Shown in pieces: positions 16,693 through 23,947 of a DNA stretch of 37,259 bases. A model generated the notes under the pieces. That model made no database searches, had not been told where the DNA came from, and saw only the letters and a program-made list of their open reading frames with translations. Both the position numbers and the translations under genes were made by a program. The stretch's first letter is position 1; every line of letters begins with the position of its first letter. Source of the DNA: a virus; IMG/VR virus record IMGVR_UViG_3300037200_000153, positions 1 through 37,259 of that record; one strand, given 5' to 3'.

Positions 16693-17601
16693 TCAATTAT
16701 GAGTAATTTTTAACTCGGTCCCTGTGGATGGATCTCTGAGTGCTATAAAGTCCATTGTCAACATCCTTGACTGTTCGGTAGAGACTGGGGATTTCAAGGT
16801 TGAGTATTTTACCTGAGGGAAGAGGAATGTGTAATGATGCCCTGAGGTCCCATCGTACAAAGTACAAGAGATGGTGGTGATGGTTTCATTGATGAATTTG
16901 TTCATCAATATAGCGTTACTGAAGTACGCTTGTAAGCTACCTGTAATCTTAGCTCGCCCGTACTCCATATAAGGAGTGGTGTTTTGACCAATAATAAAGG
17001 TTGGCCGAACGCTGTTATCAATTGTAAATTCAAGATCAGTAATAACCCCAAGTGTGGAGTTATTCTCTAAGATAGACCCCGTATAAGAATCATAAGGGCT
17101 AAATCCGGCACCTGCCACCAGCGGGATGGATGAGGCGGAGCTGGATGCAATTGCCATATCTGATCCAGCAAAACTGAAAGTGGTTGAAATCATAGCGTTG
17201 GGCTTGATACTCATTTTCATAGAGGTAATCATGCACCCTGTAAAGAGTCTGTATTGCCCAATATCTAATTGTTGGTCTTCGATAGATGCTGAGTAGGAGG
17301 TTGTACCCACGGTTAGGGTGCTGGTACTCCAAGCATTAAACATTGCCATTTTTAGCAAAGTATCATAATCCGCATCTCGGAAATCAACGACAATATCCCC
17401 AGAGATTTGCTTGTTCCCATGTCGATATACGGCAGTTTGTCGGTCACTTCTAATATCCGCGGACTCTAGTGAAGACACACTTAAGTCAAGTGTATTCTGA
17501 CCACGGGGGATATCTGCAAAGTGAGGGGTGGAAGGGGTAATACCATAACTCGATTCTAATATAAATCCTATTCCTGATCGGGAGCCTTGTGCGAATGCCA
17601 T
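16693..17601 (-). CDS. V: Major tail tube protein
   Basis: 302 residues. The sequence is beta-rich with a start SRSGIGFILESSYG and motifs SSLESADIRSDRQ, ISGDIVVDFRDADYD and YGRAKITGSLQAYF, characteristic of the phage tail tube family that includes long gpV-like proteins. It forms the hexameric tube of the non-contractile tail. It precedes G/GT and the tape measure as expected. Its leader contains AAAAAGAGAGAGTTAG. It is followed by a terminator hairpin. It is divergent from the plus-strand connector block, so it either has its own promoter within 17602-17673 or relies on read-through from the distant upstream late genes. Confidence 0.9.
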   Translation of the reverse strand: MAFAQGSRSGIGFILESSYGITPSTPHFADIPRGQNTLDLSVSSLESADIRSDRQTAVYRHGNKQISGDIVVDFRDADYDTLLKMAMFNAWSTSTLTVGTTSYSASIEDQQLDIGQYRLFTGCMITSMKMSIKPNAMISTTFSFAGSDMAIASSSASSIPLVAGAGFSPYDSYTGSILENNSTLGVITDLEFTIDNSVRPTFIIGQNTTPYMEYGRAKITGSLQAYFSNAILMNKFINETITTISCTLYDGTSGHHYTFLFPQVKYSTLKSPVSTEQSRMLTMDFIALRDPSTGTELKITHN

Positions 17602-17659
17602 ATATCTAACTCTCTCTTTTTAATTTATACCCTAACCTAAATTTTATCACGGGAAGCCT

Positions 17660-17665
17660 TATAAT
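17660..17665 (+). promoter_or_regulatory. Candidate -10 element for connector block
   Basis: TATAAT lies eight bases upstream of the ATG at 17674. There is no clear Shine-Dalgarno before that ATG and no good TTGACA-like -35 at normal spacing. If it is used, the transcript would be leaderless or nearly so. The sequence is AT-rich, so chance is possible. Confidence 0.35.
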
Positions 17666-17673
17666 TAATAATT

Positions 17674-18033
17674 ATGGACCTCATATCGCCAACAGATGTT
17701 TATAATATCATAAAGCAAGCTGACAGAACGATACAGCTTGTTCATGTGACTGATGGCGCTTATGTACCTGGCACAGGTAAAACTCAGACTACATCAACTT
17801 ACAATTTGTTGGGATTAATTATTAATTCTGTTGACATGATGGCTTCAGACGATAGGATCGTTGAAGATGGCAAGCGTCGGTGTATTATCCAAGCATTAAA
17901 TATTCCCAAGGTCCCCCTGAAAAAGGATTTTATAATTGACCCCAACAATAACCTTCAGTATCAAATAACGGATGTTCATCCCATCTACTGCGGAACAAGC
18001 GTATTGTATTACCAATTAGATATCCAAAGCTAA
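17674..18033 (+). CDS. Head-tail stopper/closure-like protein
   Basis: 119 residues on the plus strand, opposite to the surrounding structural genes. The sequence (DLISPTDVYNIIKQADRTIQ, KKDFIIDPNNNLQYQITDV) has the short beta-barrel character of head-closure or stopper proteins (lambda gpFII / SPP1 gp16 type). It is followed, with a 1-base overlap, by the tail completion gene, the usual partner. The stopper plugs the portal-adaptor channel and offers the tail docking surface. The family call rests on size, composition and neighbours. Confidence 0.55.
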   Translation: MDLISPTDVYNIIKQADRTIQLVHVTDGAYVPGTGKTQTTSTYNLLGLIINSVDMMASDDRIVEDGKRRCIIQALNIPKVPLKKDFIIDPNNNLQYQITDVHPIYCGTSVLYYQLDIQS

Positions 18034-18575
18034 TGGCGAATGAGAAGTTTTTACAGGCAATCGAAGCCTACATAGATGAAACAGAAATGAAGATGGATAC
18101 ATTTTTACGATTCTTCTGTTCAGGACTTCAGCGTGAGATTATGCGTCGTAACCCTGTGCTGACTGGATTCTCAAGAGCTTCATGGTACACATCGGTTGAT
18201 AGAAGCGCCCCAGGTCCTGAGGTTGGAATGGTGGATAACCCCCATTATAAGCAAAAGTTCCCAGGAGGTGGAATAGATTACCGCAAGCAAGTTCCGGATG
18301 CCAAGGCTGCCAAAGGTCAATCCCAACGGCAAACCTACAATGAGCGCAAGAAAATCAGGGCAGGGAAAATTGTTTATATCATGAATAATTGTGTTTACAT
18401 CAGGGTGTTGGAATATGAGTCAAAACATCAAGGTTTTGTGAGAGACGCTGTTTCCTCCGCCGCTCGGATTGGACAGGAAGCCCTAGCAAAATGTACCAAT
18501 ATGAATAAATCTCAGCTTAACAGTTATGTTATCCCTACAGAGTTTGATCCCGCCACATTGCCAGATGGGGAGTAG
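18033..18575 (+). CDS. Tail completion protein, gpZ/HK97 gp10-like
   Basis: 180 residues. The N-terminal half (FLRFFCSGLQREIMRRNPVL, TGFSRASWYTSVDRSAP) matches the pattern of tail completion / minor tail Z proteins, in which a 'P..TG..R.SW' motif follows an amphipathic helix. The middle contains IVYIMNNCVYIRVLEYESKH, the conserved 'i.N...Ya..lE.G' element of the same family in a diverged form. It lies between stopper and tail terminator, the canonical position. It should act at the head-tail junction. Confidence 0.75.
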   Translation: MANEKFLQAIEAYIDETEMKMDTFLRFFCSGLQREIMRRNPVLTGFSRASWYTSVDRSAPGPEVGMVDNPHYKQKFPGGGIDYRKQVPDAKAAKGQSQRQTYNERKKIRAGKIVYIMNNCVYIRVLEYESKHQGFVRDAVSSAARIGQEALAKCTNMNKSQLNSYVIPTEFDPATLPDGE

Positions 18576-18577
18576 CC

Positions 18578-18973
18578 ATGTCCTACGCTGCTATTCGCAA
18601 CGCTCTTGAGATTCAGCTTAACACTTTAAGCGGCGCTCCTGTGATAGTCTGGGAGAATGATGATTACACCCGGACGGTTGGGACGCCTTATATTCAAGCT
18701 GGATTCCATCCGGTGATAACAGAACCGTCAGCCCTGGGGTCATCAGCCCTCACCTATTATAGTGGAAACCTGTTGGTTAATTTATATTACCCATTAAACC
18801 AAGGCCCTCAGGCTGCCGACGCTATCGCTGATCAGATTGTGGGAAGCCTGTTTAAATGGGGGACCACCTTAACAGGCGGTATTATTATCCTAGAGTCCGG
18901 GAGGGTTGAACCGCTCATCAGCGCTGAGTGGTATATGATCCCTGTTACAGTTCAATGGTACTGCTACTTATGA
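18578..18973 (+). CDS. Tail terminator protein, gpU/DUF4128-like, first copy
   Basis: 131 residues. It begins MSYAAIRNALEIQLNTLSGA and contains the motifs GTPYIQAGFHP, YSGNLLVNLYYPLNQGPQAA and DQIVGSLFKWGT, typical of DUF4128-type tail terminators that form a hexameric ring closing the tube at the head-proximal end. The C-terminus WYMIPVTVQWYCYL is the last strand. A near-duplicate follows with an ATGA overlap. Confidence 0.78.
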   Translation: MSYAAIRNALEIQLNTLSGAPVIVWENDDYTRTVGTPYIQAGFHPVITEPSALGSSALTYYSGNLLVNLYYPLNQGPQAADAIADQIVGSLFKWGTTLTGGIIILESGRVEPLISAEWYMIPVTVQWYCYL

Positions 18974-19395
18974 GTTACACGCTTATCAGAAATGCTTTAG
19001 AATTGCATCTAAGCACAATCGTATCAGCTCCCATCATTGTGTGGGAAAACGAAGATTATGATAGCAGCTCAGGGACACCTTACATTCATGCTCAATTGCG
19101 ACCTTTGGTTTGTAAGCCTGAGAGCTTAGGCCAATTGGCACTCACTCAATACGAGGGGGGTTTTCAGATTGATCTTAATTACCCATTAAATCAGGGCCCC
19201 CAGAGTGCCGACGTTATCGCCGATCAAATTGTAGGGAGTTTATTTAAATGGGGGACTATCCTAACAACCGACACCTGCCTTATCCGGGTACTCCGCTCAG
19301 AACGCTCAGGTCCGGTATTTAATGACACATGGTACAGGGTTCCAATCAGTGTGCAGTGGTACGCCTATCTAAGCAGTACCGATCCTAGCCCCTAG
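18970..19395 (+). CDS. Tail terminator protein, gpU/DUF4128-like, second copy
   Basis: I choose the ATG at 18970, which overlaps the stop of the first copy (ATGA) and aligns with its start (MSYTLIRNALELHLSTI); an upstream in-frame ATG at 18928 lies inside the first copy. 141 residues. It is clearly paralogous: IVWEN-DY, GTPYI-A, YPLNQGPQ-AD, IADQIVGSLFKWGT and VQWY-YL are shared. It has a slightly longer C-terminus. Its 3' end overlaps the convergent Rossmann-fold gene by 11 bases with no terminator visible. Two terminators could form two rings or a mixed ring. Confidence 0.75.
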   Translation: MSYTLIRNALELHLSTIVSAPIIVWENEDYDSSSGTPYIHAQLRPLVCKPESLGQLALTQYEGGFQIDLNYPLNQGPQSADVIADQIVGSLFKWGTILTTDTCLIRVLRSERSGPVFNDTWYRVPISVQWYAYLSSTDPSP

Positions 19396-20059
19396 ATTGA
19401 TTATGTGATACCTTTTTATTACGGCTACGCTTAAAGTCTTGCTGATCCTCATATAGAGATTCTGGCTCGACAAACACAAAGTTACGGATGGCACTTTTAA
19501 GATTACAATTCACAACCAACATATCCCTCAAGAAACATTGAGCCGCAATAATTTCTGCTTGCTTTACCCATCTGATATAATCACCGTTGGCAAGATGCCC
19601 GTCAAACCAGCAATATCCATTGTGCCAGTGATAGTGGGCCGGTGATAGGTTCATATCGAATCCGATGAGGATTATGACCTTGGATTGTTTTAGATAGGCT
19701 AGATTCATCGCTCCGTAGCCACTGTTGCCACAGGTAATAGTATCAGGGCTGTCTGACATCTTACCTTGCCATGAGGCCAATTTTAAATAGTTTACCCCTG
19801 GGATAAAGTCTGTGTAATTTGGTGGAACGGCTAACCACCTCTCCCCTGGGAATTGCTGAATTTCATGGCGTCGATTTTTAATCCAAGGACCGTCCATCGA
19901 AAATAAAATGTCGCATGGCGTATGGAATGCGGAGTCATTAACCCCGATCTTTAAGCCGTTGATACGGTTAAAGTCAACGCTACTAGCCGAAGAGCCTCCA
20001 CCAATAATAATGACCTTTTCTGATGGCCAATCTTGGGTGGTGGAGGTTTCTGTAAACAT
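19385..20059 (-). CDS. Rossmann-fold DUF115/GT42-like protein
   Basis: 224 residues. The N-terminal EKVIIIGGGSSASSVDFNRI is a Gly-rich nucleotide-binding loop, followed by IGVNDSAFHTPCDILFSMDG and later CGNSGYGAMNLAYLKQSKVI and LIGFDMNLS. This pattern is that of a family of phage proteins related to DUF115 (MptE/Maf) and sialyltransferase-like Rossmann folds. Activity is unproven; a glycosyltransferase or nucleotide-sugar role is possible. It follows the adaptor gene in the late operon and converges on the inverted block. Its Shine-Dalgarno AAGGA is part of a small palindrome (20061-20073) that could partly sequester it. Confidence 0.6.
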   Translation of the reverse strand: MFTETSTTQDWPSEKVIIIGGGSSASSVDFNRINGLKIGVNDSAFHTPCDILFSMDGPWIKNRRHEIQQFPGERWLAVPPNYTDFIPGVNYLKLASWQGKMSDSPDTITCGNSGYGAMNLAYLKQSKVIILIGFDMNLSPAHYHWHNGYCWFDGHLANGDYIRWVKQAEIIAAQCFLRDMLVVNCNLKSAIRNFVFVEPESLYEDQQDFKRSRNKKVSHNQSRG

Positions 20060-20084
20060 AAAGGAGGTTCCTTATGCGTGTCCA

Positions 20085-20543
20085 TCAATCGTGAAACACA
20101 TCGTCATCCATTGTTGAGTTATTCTCACCCGCCAATGGATTATTAAATTGGTTGTTACGAAATACGCTCAGCACCCGATCATTTGTACCCCTGTTAGCAA
20201 TAATATCAGATATAGAAATACCGGCAACAAATGGTATAGGTGCGGCGTTGGCTCTGGTAGCCTCTTCCCATAATTCTTCATAAAGCTTTAAATAGTGTTC
20301 AAGCTTTTGAGAGGCTGAAATACGAATGGTCTCAATAGCAGAGTCTACCAGGCGGCTATATTTAGCAGCCAACACCTTGCAGCACATTGCGGCAGCCTGG
20401 ATATTGTTATAACTGTACTTGCTTTGAACGTAGGCTATTTCGCCGTCCTGCAACTGTTGGTCGGTGGTATCGGTATCCCCGATCAGTAACCGAACCTCAT
20501 CAAGAGGTACGGTTAAAGGTGTTCCTGTATAAGTCCAGACCAT
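20085..20543 (-). CDS. Head-tail adaptor (connector) protein
   Basis: 152 residues. The opening (TVPLDEVRLLIGDTDTTDQQ, GEIAYVQSKYSYNNIQAAAM) is the typical start of phage head-tail adaptor proteins that dock under the portal ring. A helical region (KVLAAKYSRLVDSAIETIRI) follows. The C-terminus is acidic and flexible (NNSTMDDDVFHD). Position after the capsid gene and before tail genes agrees. Confidence 0.78.
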   Translation of the reverse strand: MVWTYTGTPLTVPLDEVRLLIGDTDTTDQQLQDGEIAYVQSKYSYNNIQAAAMCCKVLAAKYSRLVDSAIETIRISASQKLEHYLKLYEELWEEATRANAAPIPFVAGISISDIIANRGTNDRVLSVFRNNQFNNPLAGENNSTMDDDVFHD

Positions 20544-20553
20544 ATATCACAAT

Positions 20554-21036
20554 CTATGGGTGATAACTTGACGATGTGAGCTGAGCGCCAATAGCCAATG
20601 TATTGGGAGTGTTCATTAAATAGGCGCTGGGATAAAATCCTAGTGTTGAGGTGCTTTTAATGGATAGTCTGAACACTCCACTGGCATTCGTTTGTACCAA
20701 GGCGGCTTTACCGGATACCATCGTATCAAATATTACGCCAAGTGAACTTAAGACAGCGAATGTACTAGGAGTGGTTCCTGCCGTATAACCGACACCTGAG
20801 GATGAGTCAGACAAGAATACAAATAAGGGTTGAGGAGTCGTTACAGCATTCCCGAATTGGTCATTAACCTGAAAGGAAATGGCGCTTAATTTTGTAGCAG
20901 CGCCAGCCGCATTGGTAATAGCAATGGAGGCTGGGGGCGTATTACCCACCAACAGCTTGTTGGCGGCAAACATCGTTTTGTTAAAGGCGTCTGAACCTAC
21001 AACCTTAGCGTTATTCTCGTTCGTCGGGCCGGTCAT
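20554..21036 (-). CDS. Putative virion surface protein with Ig-like fold, 160 aa
   Basis: 160 residues. Residues 30-130 resemble an Ig-like beta sandwich (PPASIAITNAAGAATKLSAI, FQVNDQFGNAVTTPQP, VQTNASGVFRLSIK). The pattern 'v.D.fGN.v...' occurs in Big-type Ig domains of surface proteins. The start at 21036 is preceded by AGAAGGAGA and overlaps the upstream gene by 26 bases. Ig-like domains on phage heads and tails often bind surface carbohydrates weakly. A head decoration role near the adaptor is plausible, not proven. Confidence 0.5.
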   Translation of the reverse strand: MTGPTNENNAKVVGSDAFNKTMFAANKLLVGNTPPASIAITNAAGAATKLSAISFQVNDQFGNAVTTPQPLFVFLSDSSSGVGYTAGTTPSTFAVLSSLGVIFDTMVSGKAALVQTNASGVFRLSIKSTSTLGFYPSAYLMNTPNTLAIGAQLTSSSYHP

Positions 21037-21364
21037 CGGATGATTCTCCTTCTACTTCTTTTTGACTATTCTCAGTATCGGTCTCCCCATCCATGTTAGA
21101 TGGCTGTAGGGCCAAATCTTCAGGTGCTTCAATATCAGGCTCAGCATTTAAGATTGCCTCCACAATAGGAGTCTCAGCTTCAGAAGGGTGACATAATTGA
21201 TTCAGGTCAAACATCTGAGCTAAACGTCTGGTTGGAACCTTAAATTTATGATGAGGGAATGGGTCGCCAGGTTTAAAGTGACGACCATTCACATTCAAGG
21301 CTTTCCTGACCACCAAAGGCTTCTTTGGATCAAAACCTTCAGGGTAGGACTCAACACGAGGCAT
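21011..21364 (-). CDS. Small head-region protein with acidic tail, 117 aa
   Basis: 117 residues. The N-terminal half (VVRKALNVNGRHFKPGDPFP, VPTRRLAQMFDLNQL) carries a short motif found in many small phage proteins that lie between capsid and adaptor genes. From residue 60 on it is strongly acidic and probably disordered (GETDTENSQKEVEGESSDDR). Its function is unknown. It starts four bases after the major capsid gene stop and overlaps the next gene. Confidence 0.55.
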   Translation of the reverse strand: MPRVESYPEGFDPKKPLVVRKALNVNGRHFKPGDPFPHHKFKVPTRRLAQMFDLNQLCHPSEAETPIVEAILNAEPDIEAPEDLALQPSNMDGETDTENSQKEVEGESSDDRPDERE

Positions 21365-21368
21365 CGTC

Positions 21369-22343
21369 TTACGCCGTAATGGTGTTGAAGAAGTAACCCA
21401 AATCAGCAGAAATTAATTTCTGTGAGTAGGCAATCTCGCCTTCAACCCGGTCTGACCGCAACCATTCCATTCTGAATTTAGAAATTCGAGTCCCTTGAGC
21501 CGAAGCACCAAGATATCCAGTCCAGCTAAACGTATAACCTGCGGCTGGTGTCATCAATCCGGGAGCTGGGGGAACGTAAGCCAGCAGGGCTGACTTACCA
21601 ATAATCCAAGATTCGGAATCAGTAGCACCCTCAATACCCGTGTTTTGGATACCAGCGGCAACTTCGATTCGATCTAGTTCAAGCAACGCAGCGACAGCTT
21701 CACGAGTAACCATTGCTGGTTTACCAACACCGGATTGACCATATTTTACCCGGTCAACGATATCGGGGTGATCAGCCAGGATGGACCAAACAGGACGGCC
21801 CATAACCAACACGTTAGGCCGGTAACCCGTTAATTGCTCAACGGTATCCATCCCTAAACGAATAGCGGTAATCGGATCACTATTGGTATAATCTGACCAC
21901 TGGCTTGATCCTGAGCCTGAGATACCATTCGTCCAAAGGCCTGTCGTCATGAAGTTGGTTGCAAACGAAACTTCTCGTTGAATCAATAATAATTGAGTAA
22001 CATAGATGGTAGCCTCTCTGTCAGGGTCAAGCACAGCATCACTGTTATCCCGAATCTGATCAGGAATATCTTTATGGTACGCAATGACATCGCAGAGGTA
22101 ACTAGAGTTGTTGGTTAGTCTATAACCTCCGCCGGCAGATTCAGTTCCGGGCGCCCGTTTCTGTGCCTGGTTTCTGTTGAAGTCCCCACGGTTATAAGCG
22201 TAGAAGACATCAGATTGTTTTGGCACAGGAACATTGGCAAATACTCTTTGCGCAACGAATTTAGTTTCGTCTTGAATATAAGCAATACTTATATTCGACA
22301 AAGGTTGGTTTACATGGACATCTGAAACTGTGGGGTTTGGCAT
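21369..22343 (-). CDS. Major capsid protein
   Basis: 324 residues, of the lambda gpE-like HK97-fold class. Indicators are a start PTVSDVHVNQPLSNISIAYI, then VFANVPVPKQSDVFYAYNRG, a repeated use of DREATIYVTQLLLIQREVSF in the spine-helix region, and a C-terminal TRISKFRMEWLRSDRVEGEI. It follows a decoration-type gene and scaffold. A purine-rich AGAGAGAGAGTAGAGAGAA leader precedes the ATG, which suggests very strong translation. Confidence 0.9.
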   Translation of the reverse strand: MPNPTVSDVHVNQPLSNISIAYIQDETKFVAQRVFANVPVPKQSDVFYAYNRGDFNRNQAQKRAPGTESAGGGYRLTNNSSYLCDVIAYHKDIPDQIRDNSDAVLDPDREATIYVTQLLLIQREVSFATNFMTTGLWTNGISGSGSSQWSDYTNSDPITAIRLGMDTVEQLTGYRPNVLVMGRPVWSILADHPDIVDRVKYGQSGVGKPAMVTREAVAALLELDRIEVAAGIQNTGIEGATDSESWIIGKSALLAYVPPAPGLMTPAAGYTFSWTGYLGASAQGTRISKFRMEWLRSDRVEGEIAYSQKLISADLGYFFNTITA

Positions 22344-22373
22344 TTCTCTCTACTCTCTCTCTTTCTAATAAGT

Positions 22374-22745
22374 CTATGCGGCTGCGCCACTAGGGATGAG
22401 GGCAATTGCGATAATCTGACCACTTGCTGTTGACGCTTCAAGGGCAATACCTACTTTTTGGAAGCCGGTAGTTGCATGGACAGCTTTACCAACAGCGTTT
22501 GTTCCAACGTATTGGCCTATGGATATGCTTCCGCCAGCCACAACCTTTGTAGTGCCTAAGATGGCTACTTCAGAGGCGGTCCCGATATTGGCATTATTAT
22601 CTTGGACAACACCCAACACCTGAACCGTAGAAGCTGTGGGCGCTGTCAAACCTAATGTCGATACATTTACAAACGTGTATTGCAATGATGCAAAACTAAT
22701 TGCTGTATTGACAGAAAGTCGTAATTGTTGATTTTCAAAAGACAT
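22374..22745 (-). CDS. Head decoration protein, DUF2190-like
   Basis: 123 residues, neutral, rich in Ala, Val, Thr and Gly. The segments VQVLGVVQDNNANIGTASEV, VAGGSISIGQYVG and GQIIAIALIP match the small beta-barrel of DUF2190-type capsid decoration proteins, which trimerise on the capsid and stabilise it after expansion. It sits directly upstream of the major capsid gene, the same place as lambda gpD. Confidence 0.78.
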   Translation of the reverse strand: MSFENQQLRLSVNTAISFASLQYTFVNVSTLGLTAPTASTVQVLGVVQDNNANIGTASEVAILGTTKVVAGGSISIGQYVGTNAVGKAVHATTGFQKVGIALEASTASGQIIAIALIPSGAAA

Positions 22746-22758
22746 CTTCGGCTATCCT

Positions 22759-23784
22759 CTATGGCTGTGCTGACTTAAGTGTTTCTTTGGTGTATTGCGC
22801 ATAAGCAGCTTTCCCTTCAGGGGTTTGCATTACCGCATCATAAGCTTTGGTGAATGGAATGCTGTGCTTTTCAGCATAAGCTTTAGCCATTACATCAAGT
22901 TGATCGGCACCCTTAGAAATAACCACAGTGCCATGACCAATCTCAGACATTGATTTTTTCAAGGCTTCATTTTGAGCCGCCATGCTTTTCAGCATTACTT
23001 CTTGCTGCTCTTTAGGCATTGAGTATACAGATTTTAAAATTTGAGCTTTTTCAGCAGAAGTTCCCGGAATGTTAGGAAACTCAGAATCAGCTTGTTTTTC
23101 AAGCCTGGTTAACTCTAAGTGATCATTCAGTTTTTTAATTTCAGATGCCTGTGTTTCAGCTTGTTTTTGTAACACCTCGATAGTGTCATGAGATTTTTTT
23201 AAAGCCTTGGCAACTTCGTCACCGTCCACATCTTCGTCACCGTCCACATCATCGTTACCATCAGTCTTGGCTTTAGGTTTTTTAGCATCAGTTTTGGCTT
23301 TTTTAGCATCAGCTGCAGCTTTGTCAGCATCCCGCTTGGCAATATCTGCTTTTAACGCTTCATTTTCAATTAAAGCCTTTTCTAGTGTTGCTTTGATGTC
23401 TTCAGTTGTCATTCCTAACTCTCCCTTTTCAATATCTGAAATAATTGTATCATTATTTTTGTAGAAACTAACTTTTGCAAATTGATTTGCAGGCGACGGT
23501 ACTAAAGATACTTCTCTAACCGACATATCCTTAATACGACTACGAGACTTTTTAGCTTGTATCGGGGAATTAACATGAACCGAACTTAAGCTAGGATCAA
23601 TCTTATGAATAAACTCTTTTGCATTATGTGCAAATTGAGCCATTTCTCTGACATCGGCATCTTTGCTTTTTAATGACTCGGTAATAAAATCAGGTTTTAT
23701 CGTCCCATCTTCATTCAGTCCGTCATGCTTAGATGCGTAATCATGAAATTTTCCGGGGTGTTTTATATCAATATTTTTTGCCAT
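22759..23784 (-). CDS. Scaffold protein with protease-derived N-terminal segment
   Basis: 341 residues. Residues 82-110 read RIKDMSVREVSLVPSPANQF and onwards, the C-terminal signature that usually ends XkdF/prohead-type proteases, not a scaffold. Residues 120-260 are Lys/Ala/Glu-rich coiled coil interrupted by an Asp-rich stretch (DDVDGDEDVDGDE). The C-terminal part (~280-341, ADQLDVMAKAYAEKHS, YDAVMQTPEGKAAY) resembles the capsid-interacting end of scaffolds. It probably nucleates procapsid assembly and is cleaved by the protease. Shine-Dalgarno AAGGAG is clear. The N-terminal 80 residues are unassigned. Confidence 0.7.
   Translation of the reverse strand: MAKNIDIKHPGKFHDYASKHDGLNEDGTIKPDFITESLKSKDADVREMAQFAHNAKEFIHKIDPSLSSVHVNSPIQAKKSRSRIKDMSVREVSLVPSPANQFAKVSFYKNNDTIISDIEKGELGMTTEDIKATLEKALIENEALKADIAKRDADKAAADAKKAKTDAKKPKAKTDGNDDVDGDEDVDGDEVAKALKKSHDTIEVLQKQAETQASEIKKLNDHLELTRLEKQADSEFPNIPGTSAEKAQILKSVYSMPKEQQEVMLKSMAAQNEALKKSMSEIGHGTVVISKGADQLDVMAKAYAEKHSIPFTKAYDAVMQTPEGKAAYAQYTKETLKSAQP
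23215..23250 (-). repeat. 18-bp tandem repeat in scaffold gene
   Basis: Two perfect 18-base units (23215-23232 and 23233-23250) and a partial third one encode the acidic DVDGDE repeat. It is an in-frame low-complexity linker. Confidence 0.85.
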
Positions 23785-23947
23785 TTCTAAGCTCCTTATA
23801 GAAGTTTATGTAAGGGTTTGGAGAATAAATGATATCCCATACTGATTTAACAGGCGGTAATACTACCGGCCTATGTTGCAATTCATTATGGATTTGTTGG
23901 ACTGGGGTTAATGTTAATATCACAGCCAATAGGGGGTTGATTATCAT
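23768..23947 (-). CDS. Small overlapping ORF between protease and scaffold, 59 aa
   Basis: The ATG at 23947 overlaps the protease stop (ATGA) and the frame runs to a TGA inside the scaffold start region, 59 residues. It begins MIINPLLAVILTLTPVQQIH, a short hydrophobic stretch like a signal or weak membrane segment, then VVLPPVKSVWDIIYSPNPYI. It explains an otherwise empty 160-base gap and overlaps the scaffold gene by 17 bases. No family is recognised. Coupling geometry is the best evidence that it is translated. Confidence 0.45.
   Translation of the reverse strand: MIINPLLAVILTLTPVQQIHNELQHRPVVLPPVKSVWDIIYSPNPYINFYKELRNGKKY

Noticed and set aside
17602-19400. Site-specific invertase controlling the inverted connector block
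   Set aside because: No recombinase gene and no clear inverted repeats at the two edges; a phase-variable connector would also block particle assembly in one state unless both orientations are functional.
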